From NCBI GenBank assembly GCA_030765055.1, contig CM060947.1:51485375-51549374 (forward strand): a stretch of 64,000 nt of DNA. The letters are read 5' to 3'. Position 1 is the stretch's first letter, and each line of letters begins with the position of its first letter. Both the position numbers and the translations under genes were made by a program. Positions 49,111-60,480 of this stretch are shown piece by piece. The DNA is from Mantis religiosa. Taxonomy: Eukaryota > Arthropoda > Insecta > Mantodea > Mantidae. The notes under the pieces are model-generated. The model was given only the letters and a program-made list of their open reading frames with translations. It searched no databases and had not been told where the DNA came from.

Positions 49111-49813
49111 GTTGTTGTTGTTTTCAAATGCTAGGCTTTGGCAATGAAGCCATTAGCTCTCGTGCTCTCCAATATTTCTGTGTAGTGGGTCCGGCAGGTA
49201 GGGCTTCACAGGTTAAAAGATGTTCTTCAGTCATTTCCTCTTCTTTGTTGCACAGGGGACAATTTGGACTTGTATTAATTCCTATTCTGTGCAAGTGTTT
49301 GGCCAAATAATCACGTTCCGTAAGTAATCTAAAATTTGCTATTGCAGCCTTATGTGGGATTTCTGGAATAGTTTCTGGATTTTTAATTAAAATGTTCCAT
49401 TTTTTATCTTTGAATTTGTTAGATATTGATTGGTTTTTTTATATCTGTTTTTGATTAATCTATCTATGGATATAAAGGGTAAGTTTTTACTTTTATCCTG
49501 AATTAAATTTTCACCAATTTGGCAAGAAAATCAGCTGATTCATTTCCAGCAATTCCACAATGTGCTGGTATCCACTGTTATATAATTATTTTCTGTAGTT
49601 TTTGAAGTTGTTGGATCATTTTGTGACATGCTTTAATTTGGATTGAGCTCATTTTATATGAACTTATTACACATAATGCTGCTTTAGAATCAGAAGGTAT
49701 AACAGCATTTTTTAATTTATCTATTCTGTATAGAAGGTGTTGGAGTGAAATATGAATAGCCGTTGCTTCTGCATCAAAATTTGTTGTGTGGTATCCTGCT
49801 GGTTGATAGAATG
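49111..49813 (-). mobile_element. RNase-H LINE, 5'-truncated, with perfect 13-bp target duplication
   Basis: Minus strand blocks: DAEATAI and SDSKAAL (RNase H catalytic regions), QWIPAHCGIAGNESADFLAK (RNase H last motif), then PHKAAIANFRLLTERDYLAK and CPLCNKEEEMTEEHLLTC (C-terminal zinc-finger-like motif), ending LMASLPKPSI with a stop at 49124. RNase H plus this finger points to the I/R1/LOA group of LINEs. Damage: TAA in frame near 49575 and frameshifts near 49500 and 49420. The tail is a short AAC repeat. GAAGAAATTTTAT flanks it at 49098-49110 and 49814-49826. Confidence 0.92.
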
Positions 49814-49826
49814 GAAGAAATTTTAT

Positions 49827-50434
49827 TATCTAATTATTATCGTAAATAAAGCCAAATCGTAATTAGATACATCAGCCATCAAGAAGTGAATAGATGACAC
49901 TGTAAACATGGGGTTTCTTAATTTGGATATCAATACACCGATATGAAGCATTATTTTGAATTTGTCCAGTGTGACCTTCACTTCACTAAAATCGTGGCGA
50001 CACATTGTATGATTCAAATTATAGGTTAAGGGTTCCATCTAGCAACTGCCACCTAGAATTACCTAACGAGCTCTGAGCGACTATGAGGCTACAAGTTAAG
50101 TGTATGCTCACACAAGCTTTAATAGGTTCGGGTAACATGCATACGATCGAATTTCGTGTTGATTCAGTTAAAGGGTTCTCATACAGAAATTGTGTAAGTA
50201 GACAGCATAACACTGGTTGCAATTTGCGGCTTGATTTGTTTCCAAAGTTTAATGAATCATTTTTCTATGGCTTAAATTCCAAAATCCCACAAATTTCACT
50301 TTCAGTTCATTTTAGTTCTCACAATTATTACCTAAAGCGAAATAGTTCAACTATTTGTTGTCACTTCAGTTTTCTTTGTGGCAGTATGGTTTAGGCAGCT
50401 TCTTCTTTGGATGGTTGGCTTTCTGGGGAGTCCA

Positions 50435-50435
<1 letters not shown>
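49827..50435. other. No feature recognised
   Basis: AT-rich sequence to the right of the LINE insertion; no motif seen. Confidence 0.5.

Positions 50436-50473
<38 letters not shown>
50436..50473. repeat. Poly-A run of 38
   Basis: Uninterrupted A run. It may be the tail of a retroposed sequence on its left, but I recognise no element there. Confidence 0.95.
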
Positions 50474-50474
<1 letters not shown>

Positions 50475-50649
50475 GCTCTAACCTTTCTCAGTAGATACAT
50501 TCATTGTTTGTCACAATGGTCTTCTCAGTCACATTCATAATGTTTCCCCTGATATTTCATCAGACATGCATTCATCATGCGAAATATTCTGTCCGTTCAA
50601 ACAAAAGCATAAAAGGAAAAGAGTTTGGTGTAGGTTTCCCATTTTAAAC

Positions 50650-51120
50650 ATTTATTTATGATTTATGTTTAGATAAAGATAACGATATGAAATATAACAT
50701 TAATTCCAACAAATTTGCGGAGCAATAAAGAAAACTTTACAAAGAATCGAGAGAGGAAACAAAATTGAAACTTTAGTTTTACTATATGGGAGAGAATTTT
50801 GGACCGTCAGACAGAGAGATAGAAGTAAGATACAGAGTGCTGAAATGAGGGTTATGCGGAATGTGAAAGGCTGTACATTGCTTACTAGAAATGCAGATAC
50901 AGGTGATGAATTAAAAGTATTTTATTTAGATGAGAAGATTGATTAAAATAGAAATGATTGGAACATAAGAAAAAAGTGAACGAGGATGGATTACCCAAGA
51001 TTGTTTGTAACTACAATCCTCAAGGTAGAAGAGATGTTGGTAGACGGAGGAAGAAATGGGAATGATGGAGTGAGTACAGAACAGGCCATCAGCATAATTC
51101 CTGGATTGCAGAAGAAGAAG
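50650..51120 (+). mobile_element. LINE C-terminal remnant
   Basis: Across frame changes, ordered pieces of an insect 'endonuclease-reverse transcriptase' tail can be read: a TLVLLYGREFWTVRQR-type piece near 50775, SAEMRVMRNVKGCT near 50840-50875, NYNPQGRRDVGRRRKKW near 51010-51060 and YRTGHQHNSW near 51075. Many stops are present. It ends in GAAGAAGAAG near 51117. It belongs to the same broad LINE group as 27890-28590 and 55590-55775. Confidence 0.72.
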
Positions 51121-52754
51121 ATGTGCATTCACCAATTCATTAACGTATAAATACGCTAGCTCATATAGACGTTGTGGCTTTCTGCAGAGTATTCTAGAAA
51201 GTTCTAGAGGCGGGGTGAAGGGAAACTTCCTTATGATTTTGATTATCTGTCGATAGAGCTTTTGGAGCGGGCTACTCGCCTGCTTAACTCTATATCTCTC
51301 CAACTTCCCTACAGTAACGTCCTGATATTATTGGGTCATAGTTACGTCATAATATTTTTCCAGTCACAGGAATTCAAGACGAGCTGAAATTCTTTTCTGA
51401 AAAGTGAATATTCATTGAAATTAAGAAAGTTGTTCTTTCCATGTGAAACGCAGTGACTATCGAGAAGAGAGACTAAACACGCTGATAAAGTTGTTTTACC
51501 AGAATGGCAGTAGCAGTGCTGCATTGTGGGTATATCGCCGAATGAAACAGCTGAGAATTCCCATGGTGAAATTGATAACGATTTCAATAACATTCAAAAT
51601 ATTAATATTGATGTTCCGCAAGGACCATTCTACTTTTTATTTATATTAATAATCTGTTGAAAATAAAAGTGTAATCGTTTTCTGTTTTAATACGTAGAGG
51701 ACACTGTCATACTATTCGTTGGAAATTCATATGATGCATACGCTAACGCAAATAACGGAATGCAAATTATTACAATTCAATTGCTAAAATATTTCCCTCT
51801 TTCTTTAAATACTGCTGAATGAATAAGCGTTCTGTTTTACTTCTCCTATTACATAATTGTAGTAAGTACCAAACTTTCTCTCAATATGCAAATTCCACGA
51901 CTTATAATATTATCGTAACACACAAAATAATCATTTTAGGAAGAAATCTGTGTGTACGTGTAAGTGTCTATGAACGTCATAATTAAAAAAAGAAGTATGT
52001 TAAACAAAAGCCTTGGTATTTATTTTCTACATCTTCCTGGGATATCACATGTAGGTTTTTTAACGATTTCAAACTGGTCTGTAATACATTAATTTATAAA
52101 AATGAATAATGTGTATCTTAAATTTTCCCGGAATATTTTATGAAGATCTCTTCGTTCTTAATTGATCTGACTTAGCTGCCGAACCTTAAGAGATAAACAA
52201 AATCTTACAACATAAGAAAGCATTTCGGAGATATTGTTGGTTTACATTTCCAGGTCGTAGTTTTATATCCAGTGGAGGACGATGAAATGTTTTCGGACGT
52301 AAAAGTCCTTTGCTTGTCTCCCTTTGGTAGGGAAGGAAAGCTGATGATGTCGTGTTGTAGATTTATGACACGTAAAAGGATCCCTAGACTAAGGAAAAAG
52401 GCTCCGGACAAAATTAACCTGTCGTTCGTGTCCAGCATACAATAAGATGCCAATTTCAGAGCACTAAACAGAGTCTATAAATAATATATTTAATATTTTT
52501 ATGTTGTTCAGATGTGATGCTTTATTCATTTGTTTTTCTCCTAGCCATGCAAAGACAAAGGAATTTTAAAACATTTTACTGTCATTTAAGGCTACTGTTA
52601 TAGCTAGGTATGCCTAAGCGTCTACTCAAAAGCAAGTAGTCAGTAAAACGATTTCCATAACAGTTTATCTCTATTAACATGGATAAATAGAAGTATAAAC
52701 TTTCTGAGAAATTTTATTGATTTGGAATAGAAACTGGTATAAATAAAATAATTG
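51121..52754. other. No gene recognised
   Basis: AT-rich sequence. Reading frames up to 125 codons (50926-51303 minus) overlap the LINE remnant antisense and carry no motif. Confidence 0.45.
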
Positions 52755-53219
52755 GCTCACCGCATTCGGGAGGCTCGGGTTCGATTCCCGAGGCCGATCT
52801 ATTTGACCCATGGGCTTTGCTGGGTCACTAGGCGAATCTCCTTTATCATTTCATATCACCTCTCATCTGGTGGTCTCTTTCAGCGCAGAAGGGTCGGCGG
52901 GAATCTCGGCGATGTATGGCAGGATGATAAGCTCTGAATGAACCATTTCCTTCTCTGGTAGGTTGATTGCTGCTCTCCGAACTGACTTCTGGGACCATCT
53001 TCGGACCACAGTACGGGGAAATGTCCATTGTTCCGGCCTGCCGGGTGAGGTTTCCATCTAAGTAAGGTTTAGGGACCGTGCCCTCTGCACTGTTGTGGCT
53101 GCTTGGGACGACCACCCTCTGTCGCCTCGCCTCAACCTTCCTCCCGAGTATGTCCCACTTAGGGAGATAAGGTGTAACAAATCAAGACAGGTTGCAGTGC
53201 CAAATCACCGCCAAAAAAA
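52755..53219 (+). mobile_element. tRNA-derived long SINE, family C, copy 3
   Basis: 5'-truncated or damaged head (GGCTCACCGCATTCGGGAGG), intact B box GGCTCGGGTTCGATTCCCG, body blocks GGGTCACTAGGCGAA, GGTGGTCTCTTTCAGCGCAG and GGGACCGTGCCCTCTGCACT as in copies 1 and 2, ending in a CCGCCAAAAAAAT tail. Confidence 0.87.
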
Positions 53220-53521
53220 TTAGTACTTACTATTCATCTGCTAGACCCAAACACATAATTGTTCACTTTACATAAATGTCTTGCTAAACTAAGAAACGTA
53301 ACTTTCCTATTGTAAGTAAATCCTCCCACAAAAAAAATGCTTAGCAATTCTTATTCACTAGTGCTTACCGCAGGACAAGTAATTATTATACTCATGAAAT
53401 ATACTTCAAAAATAATATATTTGTTGTCTCAATGAGAACAATAATTTCTCAGCCATGCGCTACGTATGGTGTAGTAGTCTTTAGTTGAATTCGCTCTTCA
53501 GTATTATCACCGATCCCACTG

Positions 53522-53990
53522 TGTTGGAGCCGCCGCAAAGTCAGAGCTGTGCGCGTGCGCAGGAAAGAAAGAGACAGAAGAATGGCGCACAGAGGTGGAC
53601 GCTTGCCGAGAGAGCGAAAGAGCAAGAGAAAAGTTCTGGAATTTTCCGCTTTTCCGATGCCGTCGCGATTGTTATCGAGTGGTTTGCACATTTTAAGAAA
53701 CAATGGCTGCGGTATAAAAGCTCAGTAAGGTGTTAGAGTGGCAATTAGTTGTGTAGTTGAATTGTATGATGATGATTGCGACAGTGGATATTTGAACTGT
53801 GCCGCTGTGATTTTTTTTTGTTTATTTACGTGTGGTGGGGCAGCGAGTCGACCTTTAAGACTGCTGTTTTTCAATGTCACGACTTTTTGCCACCGCAATA
53901 TTTGTACAAAGTTTCTGTTTTACTGGAATAAAGAGTGTTTTAAATTTCTAAAAACAAGACTTTCGAATCTACGTAACCAACGAAGTCACA
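53522..53990 (+). repeat. Candidate solo LTR with heat-shock element, TATA box and poly-A signal
   Basis: Begins TGTTGGAGCC and ends GAAGTCACA, giving TG...CA ends. Inside: a GA-rich tract near 53609-53632; a perfect three-unit heat-shock element gTTCt gGAAt tTTCc at 53633-53647; TATAAAAG at 53713-53720; and AATAAAG near 53928. No coding frame or second LTR is adjacent and no clear target duplication was found. It could alternatively be a host promoter with a short first exon. Confidence 0.45.
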
Positions 53991-54021
53991 TTATGTTATT
54001 GTAGGTTAGGGTAGTTTTTTG

Positions 54022-54062
54022 GGTAATTTACGTACTCAAACATTTAGTCATATCGGACGATT
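54022..54062 (-). mobile_element. SINE-A 3' end fragment
   Basis: GTAATTTACGTACTCAAACA then TTTAGTCATATCGGACGA matches the last 40 bp of family A in minus orientation; the rest of the element is missing. Confidence 0.75.
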
Positions 54063-55589
54063 AGGGTTGTTGATTCAGCAGTAGCACTACACATTTAATA
54101 TTAATGAAAAACTTGATGCATTGCACCCACATTAGCATTGTCTCCGCATTATTTATCAATCTACTCTTAAAAACTTATCCTGCTATCGGGTTCATATTAT
54201 TGGAGATATATTTTGGTAGAAATGGACTTATTACATGCTTCCTTATAGATAAAATGAGAATATGGGAGTATACTGTGTTTAAGCGATAGTCAAATCTTTT
54301 CAGAAAAGTTGTCCAGAAGGTTAAAACAAGAGAACATAGAAATAATAAGGACTTCCCGTTTGAGAAAATAAAAACAGTATAGGTATTCTAAAATGCAAAC
54401 CAATAAATACAATTAGTTCGTAAATTATTAAACGCACTAAGAAAATCTATTTTACGTCAGTTGTGCCCTTCAAACGAGATCTATATATTTTTTCTGTAGT
54501 AAGATTTTGCCATGCACCGTTTACCAGTTGTGCAAAAGATATTCGTGATGAGGAACACTTCAGAAACTATTCCCAGGAAAATGAAGAAATACATTTCATT
54601 TGATATGCTAATATCTTGGAGACACTGTGATTTTATAAAGAATTATTGGAATCAATTTTGTGTAAGCCAAAACTATGTAGTTTTGGATGAGAAATTTTCG
54701 CGAAACGCTTTGTGTGGCATATTTGAAAGATGCTGACTTCAATGCCAAATTTTTATGTTTGAGTAATAGTGTCCATGGACACTGATGACGTCACATTTTC
54801 TAAAATGTATTTTACAATTTAGAGGACCTCAGGACATGTATTTCCAATGAAATACTCTATCGAAGTTTTGGGTGGAGTACACTTATTCCTATACTTGCGG
54901 TAAGTACATCGTTGAAAAATTGAAAAGCTTATTTGAAACTTAGTCAACAACAAATATCTCTGAAATCGTTAACAGTACCAAAACTGTTATTTTATATAAC
55001 TTCTGTGCTTTAACGATATTTAAACTTTTGCGGGGTAAAATTTTGTGTCTTTCTTACAGTTAACAACTATACGAAAGACATTTGCGAATGGAGAGAAGTT
55101 CATACTTTGTTTCCATAAAGTTTACATCTAATTTTAATGGGATTTTAATTTGAATATTTTCTGGCTGGATACCCTATGTTAGATCATAAAACAAATGAAG
55201 AAATAAGAGAAGATTGATCATATTGTGACTGCATGGGTTACGTAGATTTGGAAATCCGCCTTGCAGAAATGTTAAAACAACAAAAAGTCGTGAAATTGGA
55301 AATCAGCTCTCTTAAAGGGCGCTCGGTACCCTGCTGTACGAAAACAAATGAATGAATTTACTGCGGAACACTTGAATCGTCGACTGTCGTAATAACCAAC
55401 ACACAACTGCCACTTCTAACACTTTGCAGGTTATTTATAACCCACAGCCATTGTTACTAGAATGCCGCAGACTTTCCGATAAGTTTCTCGGCAACAATGG
55501 ACCGAGCCTCTGTCTCTTCCACTCATGCCTACGCGCCGGGCTCCGGCTGGTGACAGCCGCAAAACTATGCCACACGGTGGCAATATTTA
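54063..55589. other. No gene recognised; R2 repeat copy at 54286
   Basis: AT-rich. The R2-type blocks CGATAGTCAAATCTTTTCAG, GTTTGAGAAAATAAAAA and GCAAACCAATAAAT are at 54286-54415. A GC-richer patch at 55430-55580 carries a frame without known motif. Confidence 0.4.
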
Positions 55590-55775
55590 ACTTAAGAGAA
55601 AATATTAAACATAATAAAGATAACTGGAAACAAATAAACAGTATGAAGGATAGACTCCCAATAATAGTGACCAATCAAGTTCTGCAGGTAAAAGAAACAT
55701 AGGAAGACAGAGGAAGAAATAGAGATATATTTATTAATGGAGACGGAACGGATCCTAGGGTCGAAACCTTGAATA
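55590..55775 (+). mobile_element. LINE C-terminal scrap
   Basis: Readable pieces NIKHNKDNWKQINSMKDRLP, then a REDRGRNREI-like basic tract and METERILGSKP resemble the extreme C-terminus of the same LINE group as 50650-51120. Stops interrupt it. Confidence 0.55.
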
Positions 55776-57215
55776 ATGGTCATGATGAATTTAAATCTTT
55801 ACAATTATTCATAAAAGTAAAAATATTAAGAGCTTTTCTATATAAAGGATAGTGAGATGGGGATATTTCTTTAAATCCGTCGTGTCGTATCCTTGGAGCG
55901 TGCTGGACCTAAGTTCCTAGTTCGATGTTTATGAGACGTTTCTTTTGATGGACCTCAAAACATACATTTAAGGTAAAATCCCAATATAAGATTTTTGAGT
56001 TGAATATACACTTCCTCTTTTCGTTTTAATCACAGAATGGAGAAAACCACAAAGAAATGCAGGCAGAACAGCGCGTTCACACAGACAAAGGTGTAAACCG
56101 TAACTACACACCGCAGAGACATCTGACCTTTCTCCTAATAAGACACTTTTCCAATAAACGGAGTCGTTAACAAGCCTGGTCAGATCTTTTCCAAGCACTC
56201 GACATTATGCTTACGTAAGAAAATTGAGGCGCTTGGAATTAGTACCGGTGAGGTGGTAGTACTTGAAGCGGGAGGTCAAGAGATAGCATCCCCATTAACC
56301 TCTTGCAGAGGTGTTAGAAGAGCCCCTTTCATTCTCACTCAGGCATTTACAAGTGTCTGGCTTTGTTTCATGATGGCTTCACGTGGGCGTGGTAACGGAG
56401 CACCCACGTCAGAAGTAGGGTACCCGACCAGAGCAAAATATTACGTTTCATCTATAATGTTTGCCTTTAAAGCTTTTAATCAAACTTATGGAATACATGT
56501 CTCACTGATTTTTATCAATTTTAAGGCATTCTAGTGCCAAATTACAAAGAGAAAAATCTCATTTTAATTTGCAGAAATCAGTAACGATAGTAAAGTTTTT
56601 TCAACTTTTTTTATTTTATGGTACTCGTAAGTTATTTACTTTCGGACATCGGCATTTGTTTAGTTTATTCTGCTAGGTACAGGCTTTGGTTATATCGAAC
56701 TATAAATAATTGAGCCCGGAGTCCATAAATTAACCAAAGATTCATCGCTTCAGATAAGGAAACACCATGATCCCCCCCCCCCCAAAAGATCTCCTGGTCT
56801 AATATTCCAATTTGGAACCTTTTGAATATGATGTAATTTACCCACACACCTCAGATATGGACTGTCTCTTAATTCATTCCTTTGTTTACAGTTGAAGACA
56901 TTTTACATATAAACATGTTTTATGCTCTATAGAGCACGGTCTGATATTTAAAAGAAGATACGTGAAGGTCATCAAGCAAGGGCCGCGAAGGGTAAGAGGG
57001 GCCGATCGTTGCTATGTAAACGTAAACAAAGTTTGCCAGATTGCTTACACTGGTGAATCACATACTCCTCGGGTCAGTTATCGCTAGTTTTGTGCGGGGA
57101 AAAAAAAGTAGTATTTGGTTGCGTTGTGTTTTGTTATTCTACTTTTTGAAAGCAAAATTAAAGTACGTTGGTTTGAAGCAAGAGGTAGTGGCGGTAGGAT
57201 TAGAGGTAGACATTC
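55776..57215. other. No gene recognised
   Basis: No coding motif. A GC-richer patch at 56240-56430 has a 93-codon frame with no recognisable domain. C10 run at 56773-56782. Confidence 0.4.
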
Positions 57216-57362
57216 ATGGCGCGAGGCAAGATCAGCTTGCGGTCAGGGTGCTACATTGTATATCAAGCTAGAGAATTTATCCGTTCTTTTAGGGAATTCT
57301 TTGAACAGGAAGACGAGAGTTTGCTCCTTATCACTAAACAGCTTGTTCCCTTCAACCAAATG

Positions 57363-57363
<1 letters not shown>
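57216..57363 (+). pseudogene. Possible N-terminus of a DDE-transposase-type protein, cut by TA/TG repeat
   Basis: Starting at ATG 57216, the frame reads MARGKISLRSGCYIVYQARE, FIRSFREFFEQEDES and VPFNQMR. The pattern (basic start, REFI...FF..E.E, then P-F/L-N-Q-V/M-R) resembles the N-terminal DNA-binding segment of insect DDE-transposase-derived proteins. It ends exactly at the TA/TG array, after which no continuation is seen. It could also be a coincidental frame. Confidence 0.4.

Positions 57364-57364
<1 letters not shown>

Positions 57365-57448
<84 letters not shown>
57365..57448. repeat. TA then GT compound microsatellite
   Basis: About 18 TA units followed by about 24 GT units. Confidence 0.98.
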
Positions 57449-57451
<3 letters not shown>

Positions 57452-57454
57452 CTC

Positions 57455-57890
57455 GAGGGTTTTACCAGGGCAGACCCTCACAAAGTGAAGACTGACCACC
57501 CCCCTTTAATGACCAAGGGAGTTACCGACCTGTCCCAAAAGGGCGCCCGGCGCCACCGTGGGGCTTTCCATAGGGCAAGACCTAGAGACTGACAAGGCCC
57601 CTCGCCCATCTGGTCCTGTGGACTCAAGACGCCACTTACGCGCACCAACTACAAAATGGGAAGGCTACCGATATGACTTCGTTGGGGCCACCTGGTGATC
57701 TAGCACACCTTCTACTAGCTATGCTGGCTAGTACGCGGGAATATTAATGGCTTCCCTCAACCCCGTCCGGAGTCCCGATCTCCCACGGGTATCGGGAACC
57801 ACTGTCTCCTCGAGTCCAACCCAATCCGAACAACTCCCTATCAGGAAGGGGCTCGAATGTTTGGCCCGAGGTTCCTCTGTAACGTCAGAG
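57455..57890. mobile_element. GC-rich interspersed repeat R1, copy 2
   Basis: Shares with 3444-3870, in the same order and orientation, CGCCACTTACGCGC, GGTGATCTAGCACACC with TTCTACTAGCT, an ATCGGGAA...CGAGTCCAACCC segment, and GGCCCGAGGTTCCTCT with GTAACGTCAGAG. It may extend to about 57990, as the flank stays GC-rich. The left part (57455-57600) is not obviously matched in copy 1, so that copy may be shorter at this end. Confidence 0.7.
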
Positions 57891-60104
57891 GTACCACGAG
57901 TGCTAGGGGTCCGCAGCGCCCGCACCACGGCAGCTGAAGGGGACAGGTCCCCTCCCCTACGGGAAACCAAAAGCGATGGACCCATGTCAGTAGATATGCT
58001 TGCGTGTAAAAGTATTCCTGTGAATCAAAATTCCGGCATATCGGCGGCGTTGATAGAAACATGCCAATTGACAAAGTCGTTAATAATAGTATATTGCGAT
58101 ACTAATTTTGTAAGAATTTATACGGAACGAGGAAAGGTTTGAAAAAGCGAAGTGCTTGCGTCGAGGTTTTCTTTTTGTTTTTCATTTTTTATTTTTCATT
58201 TTCCGAGAAGCGTTATGTGCTTACAACATGTGTATTGCATACTAGGTGTATTTATATTAATCTGAAATGTAATTAAGATGTTAAATAAAATGTTAATAAA
58301 TATAATTGAAAAAAATGTTAGATTTTAGAACGTGCATCGCCTATGTTTTGTTATGGAGAAATCACTTATCGCAGTATTGCGCGAATATCAACTTACAATG
58401 CATAGCAACAATAACGGTAAGTATTACTTACATAGTGTAAACATTATTTAAAAGAACGCACACATGTAAAGACGCTATGAAGCATCGAATGTGTGTACAA
58501 CTTATTTTTGTTCTTAAAGTAGGCTAAGAGATGTATTTGTTGAGATGTGATGACCTCGAATGTTCGTTTGTATTTCACGTGTTGAGAGGGAGAATGCGTA
58601 ACTTTTGTTCTAGGCAACATAGCAGCAACACACCTGGAGAAACAAATGACCTTCACGTATCTTCTTTTAAAAATCAGACTGTAAAGTTTATTAATTTTAT
58701 ATTACCTCTTGACTACCTATTTTCATAATGTGTTCGCAGACAAAAGGACCTATTTTGGCTTCATTTTATAAAGACAGTTATTAAGATTTTTTATTATTAA
58801 TGTCACTTTTGTATTGTTGGCTACGTATTAATATTATTTATTAATTTTATATTAATCATAATACTGAAAATATTATTTCACGGTCTCAGCCAATGATAAA
58901 TTATTTGACTACATTTCTGGAGGTATTTCACACTAGTCAGTGGTTGGATTCTTTTATACGTACTAATAATAATATAGTGGTAACTCTCAACAGAGCAAAA
59001 TATAGTATAAATGGTGAACTACAAAGCTATTGGTTTATGACTGGAAAATCGATCATTTTAATATTAGGTGATCCCTTTGTTCTTTACGTTGGCGTATTGT
59101 CATTTAGCTTGATTCAAACTTCATTAAAGCAATAGAAGAATTTAATAAATGTTATACCTGTAGTATGGCTTTTTAGTATTCTTATTCTCTTCTGTTTGTC
59201 AAAAGTGGTAGATTAATAAATGATAGAGCCTACTTTGATCTGCACATCATTATTAGTGGCTACGTCAATTCGCATTTGCACTTACAACGCTTACAAATAT
59301 AAGAAATCCACTGTAAAAACATTGTCACAGCCTACAAGTTAACAATCAAAGGTCTTTTTTTCTGTATAGAAAACAGTAACTTGTGCTATCTGCATTCTTA
59401 CAACCACACAAAATACAACAGGAAAACATGACCATAACATTCGAACTCCTTTTTAGAAAATAACGCCACTTGCAGTGTAAATAAACATCCGGATCTTATT
59501 GTGAAATATTCAGCTAATACCAACCTTAATTCTCAAATACTTTAGATAAACTCTCCCGTCATTTGTGGCTCAAGAATTTATCGACGATTCAGAGAGAAAT
59601 CATAGTATTACTAAAGAAAGTTTGCTATATTTAGGCAGATCTTCTATAAATCTATAAGCCATTCTTGACATTTTCCTCTCCCTGATATAAGCCAAGACGA
59701 TAGGCTATACGTATGATTTACCCGCCCGTAGATGGTTCCCTCATGCAGCAATTCCGTGAAAGACGCAGTTATGATCCTTCCACTGTAAAGAAAACGGGGC
59801 AGATATGATTATGATTATTATGATTATGGCTTAACCGTGTAGTAAGAAGGGTGAAGTCATCTAGAAATTCTAACGGTTCCCTAGTAAACTAGGAAGGCTC
59901 TAGCTAAGTTAAATTTAGCTGGCGGTTCCAAGATTCAGAATGTCTTCATAGATTTAACAAATGGTGTACGTATATGTGTGTAGGAATAGATACAGAGAAA
60001 TGTATCGTTTAACGTCATACGGCCGTCTTTCCTTGCAATCTCTTTCACAATATCTGTGTCAGAGAATGTGTAGGTGTGTGTTTATGAGAGATAACGTACA
60101 AAAA
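57891..60104. other. No gene recognised
   Basis: After a short GC-rich flank of R1, AT-rich DNA with no motif. The 80-codon frame at 58893-59135 is unsupported. Confidence 0.45.
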
Positions 60105-60335
60105 TTGCCTGCCCCGATAGCGTACGTGGTAACATGTCTGCCTCACGTTCAAGAGGTGCTGTGTTCGAATCTCGGTCAGGGTGAGCTACTGGATAAGGTT
60201 TTTCTGGGGTTTTACCTTATCCTAATGCATCAACGTCGAGTAACTCTGAGCTCTATGGACCCTGGGCTCATTTGAGCTTCATTTCAACCATCTCATTTTT
60301 CGTCCGATGTGACTTAACGTTGGAGGACGTAAATT
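60105..60335 (+). mobile_element. tRNA-derived SINE, family A, copy 5
   Basis: Head GCCCCGATAGCGTACGTGGT (A box), B box GGTGCTGTGTTCGAATCTCG, body as in the other copies, ending GTTGGAGGACGTAAATTAC. Confidence 0.9.
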
Positions 60336-60480
60336 ACAACAAAAAAGCTTAAAAGTTGGATAATTCCTTCACCGTCTAAAAGGTCAATTAGATTAAAACA
60401 TATTTATATATTACTATATTATTATACATATCCCAAGGCCCTTTTACTTGAATTTGGACTCATTAGAGTTATAAAACATA
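60336..60480. other. Spacer before the Tigger element
   Basis: AT-rich; the last two bases TA (60479-60480) are the target duplication. Confidence 0.6.
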
